Below are positions 7,054 to 13,958 of a stretch of DNA of 19,508 nt, piece after piece. The notes beneath the pieces were generated by a model. The model searched no databases, had not been told where the DNA came from, and worked only from the letters and a program-made list of their open reading frames with translations. The DNA comes from DATCVA01 sp036567205 (GTDB taxonomy: Bacteria; Pseudomonadota; Gammaproteobacteria; Burkholderiales; Burkholderiaceae_B): positions 1-19,508 of the forward strand of contig DATCVA010000368.1 of NCBI GenBank assembly GCA_036567205.1, read 5' to 3'. The translations under genes and the position numbers were made by a program. Positions within the stretch are counted from its first letter, which is position 1. Every line of letters begins with the position of its first letter.

Positions 7054-8262
7054 TTACGACGAAGCCAGTACTTTGGCGATGGCTTTCGCAACATAGTCGA
7101 TGTTGTGGCTGTTTAGCGCTGCCACGCAAATACGGCCGCTGCTAACGGCGTACACGCCATGGTCGTCGCGCAAACTATCGACTTGTGCTGCGGTAAGGCC
7201 CGAGTACGAGAACATGCCGCGTTGCTTGAGCACGAAATCGAAGTCTTGTTTTACCCCGTGGGCTTTTAGCTTTTGGACCAGTTGGATACGCATGGCGCGG
7301 ATACGGTCGCGCATGGCTGCGAGTTCCTGGGCCCACATGGCGTAGAGTTCGGGAGTATTGAGTACCGATGCTACAACGGTGCCGCCGTGAGTAGGAGGGT
7401 TGGAGTAATTAGTGCGAATAACACGCTTGACTTGGCTAAGTACGCGCGCGCTTTCGTCTTTGCTGCCCGTAACCAGCGTAAACGCGCCAACCCGTTCTCC
7501 ATACAGAGAAAATGATTTTGAAAACGATGAGCTGATCAGCATGGTGAGGTCTTGATCGGCAAATAAACGCACCACTGAAGCGTCTTCTTCGATGCCGTCA
7601 CCGAAGCCCTGGTACGCGATATCGAGGAAGGGTACTAAATTCCTTTCTTTAACGACTTGGACGATTTGCTGCCACTGCTCGAACGTAGGGTCGACACCGG
7701 TGGGGTTATGGCAGCAAGCGTGCAGCAGGACAATAGTTTTTTCAGGCAAGGTTTTTAACGCTGCCAGCATGGCGGGAAAATTCAAGCCATGTGTTTCGGC
7801 ATCGTAGTAAGGATACGTTTCTACTGTAAAGCCGGCGCGTTCGAACAAGGCGCGGTGGTTTTCCCAACTGGGATCGCTTATAACGACCTTGGCGCTGGGT
7901 AGTAATTGCTTCAAAAAATCGGCGCCGATTTTTAAAGCACCTGTGCCGCCCAGCGCCTGGGTGGTAAGAACGCGGCCCGATGCAATAAGGGGGGAGTCTT
8001 TGCCTAGCAAGAGGGTTTGCGCACCCTTGTTGTAGCCGGTAATGCCTTCAATAGGCAGATAACCGCGTGCTGAAGCGGCTTCGATACGAGCGACTTCAGC
8101 CTGGCGCACTGAATTCAGCAGAGGAATACGGCCCTGATCATCGAAGTAAACGCCCACGCCCAGATTGACCTTGTCCGCGCGAGTATCTGCATTGAACTGT
8201 TCGTTTAAGCCAAGGATGGGATCGCGAGGGGCTAGCTCGACGGATTCGAAAAGTGAGGTCAT
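7054..8262 (-). CDS. tyrB: Aromatic-amino-acid/aspartate aminotransferase
   Basis: This 402-residue PLP-dependent class I aminotransferase transfers amino groups between aromatic amino acids or aspartate and 2-oxoglutarate. The N-terminus DPILGLNEQF...KVNLGVGVY is typical of AspC/TyrB. Active-site features visible are Asn186 in CHNPTG, Asp214 and Tyr217 in FLDIAYQGF, Lys249 (PLP Schiff base) in SSFSKSFSLYGERVG with Arg258, and a C-terminal substrate-carboxylate Arg in SSGRICVAALN. AspC and TyrB specificities cannot be separated from sequence alone, so the symbol is tentative. The start at 8262 matches the family. The frame extends to 8367, but that extra stretch overlaps the uvrB start and has no family similarity. 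Just before 8262 the mRNA leader is pyrimidine-rich (CTTCTCCTTCC) with no Shine-Dalgarno. It is divergent from uvrB. Confidence 0.92.
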   Translation of the reverse strand: MTSLFESVELAPRDPILGLNEQFNADTRADKVNLGVGVYFDDQGRIPLLNSVRQAEVARIEAASARGYLPIEGITGYNKGAQTLLLGKDSPLIASGRVLTTQALGGTGALKIGADFLKQLLPSAKVVISDPSWENHRALFERAGFTVETYPYYDAETHGLNFPAMLAALKTLPEKTIVLLHACCHNPTGVDPTFEQWQQIVQVVKERNLVPFLDIAYQGFGDGIEEDASVVRLFADQDLTMLISSSFSKSFSLYGERVGAFTLVTGSKDESARVLSQVKRVIRTNYSNPPTHGGTVVASVLNTPELYAMWAQELAAMRDRIRAMRIQLVQKLKAHGVKQDFDFVLKQRGMFSYSGLTAAQVDSLRDDHGVYAVSSGRICVAALNSHNIDYVAKAIAKVLASS

Positions 8263-8265
8263 TTT

Positions 8266-8313
8266 GGAAGGAGAAGTAAGTGAGGGAATAAATTGGAGGC
8301 AATAATGAGATAA
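8266..8313 (+). other. Two SD-preceded start-stop mini-frames in the uvrB leader
   Basis: On the + strand GGAAGGAG (8266-8273) is followed 6 nt later by GTG AGG GAA TAA (8280-8291). Then GGAGG (8295-8299) is followed 5 nt later by ATG AGA TAA (8305-8313). Both mini-frames have near-ideal ribosome sites and an arginine AGG/AGA second codon, and both lie just upstream of uvrB, whose own start has no clear ribosome site. They may be leader minigenes or chance products of the purine-rich strand. Confidence 0.4.
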
Positions 8314-8341
8314 TAAGGGGTTTGCCCCAAATGTGTCTAGC

Positions 8342-10366
8342 ATGACTACCCAAGCCCCTGGTTTCATCGAATATCCGAATAGCCCATTTCAGCTTTACCA
8401 GCCATATCCGCCGGCGGGCGATCAGCCGACGGCCATCGACGCGCTGGTCGAGGGGGTGAACGACGGACTTATGTATCAGACCTTGCTCGGAGTAACTGGC
8501 TCGGGCAAAACTTTTACAATGGCCAACGTTATCGCCCGCACCGGCCGCCCGGCCATTGTGCTGGCGCCCAACAAAACCCTGGCGGCGCAGTTGTATGCCG
8601 AGTTCCGCGAGTTTTTTCCGAATAACGCGGTCGAGTACTTTGTGTCGTATTACGACTACTATCAGCCTGAAGCCTATGTGGCTGCCCGCGATCTGTTTAT
8701 TGAAAAAGATTCGTCCATCAACGAGCATATCGAGCAGATGCGTTTGTCGGCGACCAAAAGTCTGCTGGAGCGGCGCGATACGGTTATTGTAGGGTCGGTC
8801 TCTTGTATATACGGTATTGGCAATCCAGGCGATTACCATGCCATGGTGCTTACCTTGCGCACGGGCGATCGCATACCCCGCCAGGAGCTTCTTGGGCGCC
8901 TGGTAGCCATGCAGTACGAGCGCAACGATATCGAGTTTGTGCGAGGCACATTTCGCGCCCGAGGCGAAACGATCGATGTCTTTCCGGCAGAACATGCCGA
9001 GTTGGCCGTACGTCTGACGCTGTTTGATGACGAGGTGGAATCGCTTGAATTGTTTGATCCGTTGACGGGGAAAGTCAAGCAAAAAGTGCCGCGGTTTACT
9101 GTGTTTCCAAGATCGCATTATGTGACCCCGCGTGAAACGGTGTTGCGCGCTATCGAAACGATAAAGCTGGAGCTGCGCGAGCGCCTTGATTTCCTCGTTA
9201 AAGACGGAAAGCTGGTCGAGGCGCAAAGACTCGAACAAAGAACCCGTTTCGACCTGGAAATGCTGCAGGAACTCGGGTTTTGCAAGGGAATCGAGAATTA
9301 TTCCCGTCATTTGTCCGGGGCGGCACCAGGCGATCCGCCTCCAACATTGATTGATTACCTGCCGGCCGACGCCTTGATGTTTATCGACGAGAGCCACGTT
9401 ACCGTGAGCCAGGTTGGCGCTATGTACAAAGGCGACCGTTCCCGCAAGGAAACGCTGGTGACGTTTGGCTTTCGACTCCCCTCGGCCATGGATAACCGGC
9501 CGCTGAAATTCGAAGAGTTTGAGCAACGCATGCGTCAGTGCGTTTTTGTTTCAGCTACGCCTTCGTTGTATGAAAAAGAACATACCGACAATGTGGTTGA
9601 GCAGGTCGTGCGTCCTACAGGCCTTGTCGATCCGGAAATCGAGGTGCGTCCGGCCGTAACGCAGGTGGACGATTTATTGGGCGAAATTAAAAAACGCGTG
9701 ATTGTGCAAGAACGTGTGCTGGTTACAACCCTTACCAAGCGCATGGCTGAAGACCTGACCGACTACTTGAACGAGAGCGGTTTGAAAGTGCGCTATTTGC
9801 ATTCCGATATCGACACCGTCGAGCGCGTTGAGATTCTTCGCGATTTGCGTTTGGGCACCTTTGATGTATTGGTTGGCATTAATCTTTTGAGGGAAGGTCT
9901 GGACATCCCTGAAGTATCGTTAGTGGCCATTTTGGATGCCGACAAGGAAGGTTTCTTGCGTTCAGAGCGTAGCTTGATTCAGACTATCGGCCGGGCCGCG
10001 CGCAATTTGAATGGCCGTGCCATTTTGTATGCGGACCGTATTACAGAGTCGATGCGCCGGGCTATTGACGAAACGGATCGTCGCCGTGCCAAGCAGCAGG
10101 CGTTCAATAAGCTGCACGGGATTACTGCCCGGGGCGTGAGCAAAGCAGTGAGGGAAATGATTGATGGCGTGATGGGGGTGTCGACGCCCGCTTTGGCCGC
10201 CGATGATTTTCCGCCGGAAATGCTGGCCGATGATAAGGCGTTGTCTAAAGAAATTCGTCGTTTGGAAAAGCTGATGATGGATCATGCCAAGAATCTGGAG
10301 TTCGAGCAGGCCGCCGCTGCCCGCGACGCGTTAAACCGTCTTAAGCAGCGTGTACTGCTAAGTTAA
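8342..10366 (+). CDS. uvrB: UvrABC excision nuclease subunit B
   Basis: This is the damage-verification helicase-like subunit of nucleotide excision repair, loaded by UvrA and recruiting UvrC. It has 674 residues, matching the usual 673. Visible are Walker A GVTGSGKT at 50-57, the DNA-inserting beta-hairpin region YYDYYQPEAY at 103-112, the Walker B-type DES in MFIDESHVT at 349-351, SATPS at 404-408, motif V INLLREGLDIPE around 513-524, motif VI QTIGRAARN at 547-555, and the C-terminal UVR domain at 634-669 that binds UvrC. The ATG at 8342 is chosen. An in-frame GTG at 8333 would add three residues. Neither has a strong ribosome site. A GGGGTTTGCCCC hairpin (8317-8328) sits just upstream. No LexA box is visible between it and the divergent aminotransferase gene. 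Confidence 0.97.
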   Translation: MTTQAPGFIEYPNSPFQLYQPYPPAGDQPTAIDALVEGVNDGLMYQTLLGVTGSGKTFTMANVIARTGRPAIVLAPNKTLAAQLYAEFREFFPNNAVEYFVSYYDYYQPEAYVAARDLFIEKDSSINEHIEQMRLSATKSLLERRDTVIVGSVSCIYGIGNPGDYHAMVLTLRTGDRIPRQELLGRLVAMQYERNDIEFVRGTFRARGETIDVFPAEHAELAVRLTLFDDEVESLELFDPLTGKVKQKVPRFTVFPRSHYVTPRETVLRAIETIKLELRERLDFLVKDGKLVEAQRLEQRTRFDLEMLQELGFCKGIENYSRHLSGAAPGDPPPTLIDYLPADALMFIDESHVTVSQVGAMYKGDRSRKETLVTFGFRLPSAMDNRPLKFEEFEQRMRQCVFVSATPSLYEKEHTDNVVEQVVRPTGLVDPEIEVRPAVTQVDDLLGEIKKRVIVQERVLVTTLTKRMAEDLTDYLNESGLKVRYLHSDIDTVERVEILRDLRLGTFDVLVGINLLREGLDIPEVSLVAILDADKEGFLRSERSLIQTIGRAARNLNGRAILYADRITESMRRAIDETDRRRAKQQAFNKLHGITARGVSKAVREMIDGVMGVSTPALAADDFPPEMLADDKALSKEIRRLEKLMMDHAKNLEFEQAAAARDALNRLKQRVLLS

Positions 10367-10369
10367 ATT

Positions 10370-12274
10370 TTAAAACGCCAGGGCATCCTGTATTTGATGC
10401 AAGACTGCCGGGTCATCGATGGTAGTGATATCGCCGGGATCGCGGCCTTCGCATACGGCCTGAATTGCGCGGCGCAGCATTTTTCCGGAACGGGTTTTGG
10501 GCAGAGCGGTTACGAAATAAACACGGGACGGGCGCGCGATAGCGCCCAACTGTTTTTCAACGATAGCCATTATCTCGCCCTCGAGTTGATTACGGGCTGC
10601 CTCTGTTGTTAGCAGGCTGGCGTCTTTGGCGATGGCAAATCCGACGGCTACTTGTCCTTTTAGTTTGTCTTCGATGCCAACCACCGCGGTCTCGACGATA
10701 TTGGGATGATCGTTGATGCTTTCCTCGATTTCGCGTGTACCAAGACGGTGTCCCGCAACGTTAATGACATCGTCGGTTCGTCCTAGAATGAAATAATAAC
10801 CGTCTCCGTCCCGTATTCCCCAGTCGAAGGTTGAATACACGGGCTTGTCCTTAAACAAGGACCAGTAAGTACTGATGTAGCGTTTGTCGTCGCCCCAGAC
10901 GGTTGTTAAGCACCCTGGAGGGAGCGGGCCTAGTATGGCCAGAACGGCTTTTTCTCCGGGCGCGACTTCTTCACCGGTTAATTCGTCGAGCAATTGGACG
11001 TTATAGCCATAGGCGGGTTTGCCTGGGCTTCCTATCTTCACCGGCATGGACGGATCGACGCCCCGTTGTACTGCCAGAATGGGCCAGCCACTTTCCGTTT
11101 GCCAGTAATTGTCAATAACTGGCTTATGAATAGCGTCTGCAATCCAGCGGGCCGTTGGTTCGTCAAGCGGCTCGCCAGCCAGAAACAATGTTCGCAGAGA
11201 CGATATGTCGTATTTGCTTAGAAAGGCGGGGTCTTGCCGTTTTAGTACGCGAATGGCAGTAGGCGCGGAAAACATGATCGACACTTTTTGCTCTTGCACG
11301 ATTTTCCACCATATGCTGGCGTCGGGAAGCAACGGGGTTCCATCGTAAACAACGGTGGTCATGCCGGCAATGAGCGGTGCATATACGATATAGCTATGGC
11401 CAACGACCCAGCCGATATCGCTGGTGGTAAAGAAGGTTTCCCCCGGATTGCCTTGATAAATATACTTGATCGAGGCGGCCAGGGCTACAGCGTAGCCGCC
11501 AGTATCCCGGACAACACCTTTGGGCTTTCCGGTGGTGCCAGAGGTATATAGTATGTAGCTCGGCTCATTCGACTCGAGCCATGTGCAAGGTACCAGTGTA
11601 TCGTTGTGCTGATCAACTGTTTCATCCCAGTCCAGATCCCGGCCGGAAATAAGCTTGACAGGCGCCAGGCCGCGGTTGAAGACGACTACTTTTTCGGGTG
11701 AATTGCTTGCCAGGCGGATTGCTTCGTCCAGCAACGGCTTATATTCAATGACCTTGCCCGAACGGGACCCGGCATCGGCCGATAAAATAACGCGAGGCTT
11801 CGCATCGTCGATTCGTGCAGCCAGACTTGTAGAGGCAAAGCCGCCAAACACAACCGAATGTATGGCGCCGATACGAGTGCATGCCAGCATGGCAAACACG
11901 GCTTGCGCGATCATGGGCATGTAAATCAGAACTCGGTCGCCCGTCTGTACGCCCAGCGACTCAAGCATGGCTGCCACCCGATTTACCTCTTTGTGTAGCT
12001 GGCTATATGTATAAGTTTGCTCGATACCGGTTTCTGTCGATATATAAATAAGGGCGGGCTGGTTTGCGCGCTGGGTAAGATGCCGGTCTACCGCATTGTG
12101 GCAAATGTTTGTTTGTGCGCTCTTAAACCATTTGGCATGCGGCGGGTTGCTATAGTCCAGAACTTTGGTCCAGGGGGCATGCCAATCGATAAGATGGGCC
12201 TGTTCTTCCCAAAATTGCTCGGGCTGTTCGATTGATTTGCGGTGAAACACGGAGTACTGGTCATTTAGAGCCAT
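10370..12274 (-). CDS. prpE: Propionyl-CoA synthetase
   Basis: This 634-residue acyl-CoA synthetase of the acetyl-CoA-synthetase-like AMP-forming family converts propionate, ATP and CoA to propionyl-CoA. The PrpE rather than Acs assignment rests on segments such as NICHNAVDRHL, IGAIHSVVFGGFAS, SADAGSRSGK, DIGWVVGHSYIVYAPL, IDNYWQTESGWP, and the C-terminal CEGRDPGDITTIDDP. The adenylation P-loop YTSGTTGKPKG is at 243-253. The hinge and CoA-half motif is YYFILGRTDDVINVAGHRLGTREIEE. The catalytic lysine is Lys598 in KTRSGK, the site regulated by acetylation in homologues. A ribosome site AAGGAAAG precedes the ATG. Other prp genes (prpB, prpC) are not in the window. The gene converges on uvrB with a 3-bp gap. 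Confidence 0.96.
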   Translation of the reverse strand: MALNDQYSVFHRKSIEQPEQFWEEQAHLIDWHAPWTKVLDYSNPPHAKWFKSAQTNICHNAVDRHLTQRANQPALIYISTETGIEQTYTYSQLHKEVNRVAAMLESLGVQTGDRVLIYMPMIAQAVFAMLACTRIGAIHSVVFGGFASTSLAARIDDAKPRVILSADAGSRSGKVIEYKPLLDEAIRLASNSPEKVVVFNRGLAPVKLISGRDLDWDETVDQHNDTLVPCTWLESNEPSYILYTSGTTGKPKGVVRDTGGYAVALAASIKYIYQGNPGETFFTTSDIGWVVGHSYIVYAPLIAGMTTVVYDGTPLLPDASIWWKIVQEQKVSIMFSAPTAIRVLKRQDPAFLSKYDISSLRTLFLAGEPLDEPTARWIADAIHKPVIDNYWQTESGWPILAVQRGVDPSMPVKIGSPGKPAYGYNVQLLDELTGEEVAPGEKAVLAILGPLPPGCLTTVWGDDKRYISTYWSLFKDKPVYSTFDWGIRDGDGYYFILGRTDDVINVAGHRLGTREIEESINDHPNIVETAVVGIEDKLKGQVAVGFAIAKDASLLTTEAARNQLEGEIMAIVEKQLGAIARPSRVYFVTALPKTRSGKMLRRAIQAVCEGRDPGDITTIDDPAVLHQIQDALAF

Positions 12275-12783
12275 TGTCTTTCCTTGGTTTTCGCAGTTTT
12301 TATCGGTCCTGTGCTAATTCTTGTGTCGAACCGACTTTTTAATTATGGGTCAATCTATTTGGTGATATTAATTACCGCCACTTGCTCCGTCAAATAATTA
12401 CTTTTCCTTAATTGCAATATGGCTTGCACCGACAAATGTTGGAAAATGCCAACGCTTGTATAAAAAACGCGACAAATAATATTTATGTAACACTAGCGCC
12501 GGCAATATTTTGATTACCGAAGGTAAAAAGCGCAGTTCGGTCACCTAGGGTTTACCATAGGTATTTCGATCGTGGATTAATGGCGGTAATAATTTGTTGC
12601 GCTGCATGAATACTGGCTTTCAAGAGATTTTAAAGCCGCATTCGACAGTTATATTTTCATCTTGAGCGACGGCTAAGCTCTTAATGTTTTTATGTTTTGT
12701 GTTTGTCAATAAGTGGTCCGAGGCTAATTTTTGCCTTGCAAAAACTATTGCCTTATTGCGGGTTTTCCCTCACAATTTCACTT
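12275..12783. other. Long AT-rich intergenic region
   Basis: This stretch of about 500 bp between divergent prpE and the phosphatase gene holds no convincing gene. It must carry the promoters of both. Visible dyads are GTTGG-N6-CCAAC (12438-12453), a near-perfect ACCTAGGGT-TT-ACCATAGGT (12543-12562), and a 10-bp inverted pair ATTACCGCCA (12371-12380) / TGGCGGTAAT (12581-12590) 200 bp apart. The base composition is clearly more AT-rich than the flanking genes. Confidence 0.6.
12543..12562. promoter_or_regulatory. Candidate operator dyad upstream of prpE
   Basis: ACCTAGGGT and ACCATAGGT flank a 2-nt centre with one mismatched pair in nine. The symmetry and position in an unusually long divergent promoter region suggest a regulator site, but the protein is not identifiable. 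Confidence 0.3.
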
Positions 12784-13275
12784 ATGATGACTAAGGTACT
12801 TTTCGTTTGCATGGGTAATATCTGTCGCTCACCCAGCGCAGAGGGCGTGTTCCGCCATTTAATAGACGACGCAGGTTTATCCGGCGTGGTCGGTGTTGAT
12901 TCGGCTGGCACCCACAGCTTTCATATTGGCGAGGCCCCCGATGCCCGTGCGCAAGCTTCGGCACGTAAACGCGGCTACGACATCTCTAACTGCATCGCGC
13001 GTCAGATAACGGCCGAAGACTTTCGCGAGTTCGACCTTATTTTAGCCATGGACTGGGAAAATCTTTCGGCTTTGCAGCAGCAATGTCCTAAAGTGTACCA
13101 GCATAAACTCATGTTGCTCATGCGCTTTGCCAACGAGTTCGAAGAAGCCACGGTTCCCGATCCTTATTATGGCGGGCCCGAAGGTTTCGGCAAGGTGCTC
13201 GACTATCTTGAAGATGCCTGCCAAGGCGTGCTCGAGCTGGTTCGCAAGCGTGCAACCCAATATCAAGCGGCCTGA
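12784..13275 (+). CDS. Low-molecular-weight phosphotyrosine protein phosphatase
   Basis: This 163-residue cytoplasmic phosphatase dephosphorylates phosphotyrosine through a cysteinyl-phosphate intermediate. The signature C-x5-R loop VCMGNICRSPSAEG starts at Cys9 and ends at Arg15, and the general acid is the Asp in PDPYYGG near residue 122. Length and motifs are complete. The frame extends 29 codons upstream to 12697, but similarity begins at the double Met (12784/12787), so 12784 is used. No strong ribosome site precedes it. No tyrosine kinase or exopolysaccharide genes are nearby, so it is not a typical Wzb of a capsule locus. It sits directly before iscR, separated by a terminator, an arrangement I recall from related betaproteobacteria. 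The physiological substrate is unknown. Confidence 0.93.
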   Translation: MMTKVLFVCMGNICRSPSAEGVFRHLIDDAGLSGVVGVDSAGTHSFHIGEAPDARAQASARKRGYDISNCIARQITAEDFREFDLILAMDWENLSALQQQCPKVYQHKLMLLMRFANEFEEATVPDPYYGGPEGFGKVLDYLEDACQGVLELVRKRATQYQAA

Positions 13276-13288
13276 TTCTTTCACTTTT

Positions 13289-13320
13289 AAAAAAACCGAG
13301 CTTAGTGCGCGGTTTTTTTT
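13289..13320 (+). terminator. Intrinsic terminator after the phosphatase gene
   Basis: AAAAAAACCG (13289-13298) pairs with CGGTTTTTTT (13310-13319) around an 11-nt loop and ends in a run of eight T. It lies 14 bp after the phosphatase stop and separates that gene from the isc operon. Confidence 0.9.
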
Positions 13321-13356
13321 ATGTCTTTTCCATAGCAAAACAGTCGGGAATTTGCT

Positions 13357-13381
13357 ATACTTGACTTAATTAGTCGGGTAC
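13357..13381. promoter_or_regulatory. IscR type-1 binding site
   Basis: The stretch ATACTTGACTTAATTAGTCG followed by GGTAC agrees with the known [2Fe-2S]-IscR box (ATASYYGACTRWWWYAGTCRRSTAT) at all but two positions. It is about 48 bp before the iscR start, so holo-IscR would repress its own operon when clusters are sufficient. An extra half-site AGTCGGG occurs at 13342-13348. Confidence 0.9.
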
Positions 13382-13428
13382 TCATTGGCCCGGCTGTTTA
13401 TTTGTTTGGGTTAGGCAAGGAAATCACC

Positions 13429-13938
13429 ATGCGTTTAACGACCAAAGGACGTTTTGCCGTGACAGCCATGATTGATCTGGCTTTACGTCAGCAAGGCGGT
13501 CCCGTCACATTATCGGCTATCAGCCAGCGCCAGAATATTTCGCTATCCTATCTGGAACAGCTGTTTGGCAAGCTGCGCCGTCACGAATTGGTCGATAGCG
13601 TACGCGGTCCCGGCGGGGGTTATTCGCTGGCTCGGCTGGCACGCAACATTACTGTTGCCGATATTATTTTTGCTGTCGACGAACCGCTCGATGCCACCAG
13701 TTGTGGAGGCAAAGAGGATTGCACCGTGGGCCGTAATGGCAGTTCCGGGAAGTGCATGACGCACGAACTCTGGACCACGCTCAATCGCAAAATGGTAGAT
13801 TACCTCGACTCGGTCTCATTGCAAGATTTGGTGGACCAGCAGCGTATGCGTTTACTTCACGAGGCAACGCAGGCGCAGGCAGCGGTTCGGGTTGGCCGGG
13901 CGTCTGACGCTAAAATTGCGTCTTCAATGCCCGCGTAA
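13429..13938 (+). CDS. iscR: Fe-S cluster-sensing regulator IscR
   Basis: This 169-residue Rrf2-family regulator binds a [2Fe-2S] cluster and represses the isc operon. The winged helix covers residues 1-65 (MRLTTKGRFAVTAMIDLAL, ISLSYLEQLFGKLRRHELVDSVRGPGGGYSL). Cluster ligands are Cys92, Cys98, a third Cys at 109, and His112 in KCMTHELW. The spacing C-x5-C-x10-C is longer than the C-x5-C-x5-C of the E. coli protein, with a GRNGSSG insert. The start at 13429 follows AAGGAAA with good spacing. The upstream in-frame TTG at 13402 is not needed. It is the first gene of the operon, 20 bp ahead of iscS, and its own promoter has the type-1 box. Confidence 0.96.
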   Translation: MRLTTKGRFAVTAMIDLALRQQGGPVTLSAISQRQNISLSYLEQLFGKLRRHELVDSVRGPGGGYSLARLARNITVADIIFAVDEPLDATSCGGKEDCTVGRNGSSGKCMTHELWTTLNRKMVDYLDSVSLQDLVDQQRMRLLHEATQAQAAVRVGRASDAKIASSMPA

Positions 13939-13958
13939 AATTTTTAGGAGTTGGTTTA

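Noticed and set aside
8263..8367. 35-residue N-terminal extension of the aminotransferase
   Set aside because: It overlaps the uvrB start on the other strand, and AspC/TyrB proteins begin close to the DPILGL motif, as with the start at 8262.
8138..9526. A 462-codon minus-strand open frame over the aminotransferase start and uvrB
   Set aside because: It lies antisense to clearly conserved UvrB codons, has no recognisable motif, and its length is explained by codon bias of the opposite strand.
12697..12783. 29-residue N-terminal extension of the phosphatase
   Set aside because: The catalytic C-x5-R loop lies within the first ~15 residues in this family, which fits only the 12784/12787 start.
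13335..13355. A complete second IscR box upstream of the type-1 site
   Set aside because: Only the right half AGTCGGG matches. The expected GACT half 9 bases upstream reads TAGC.
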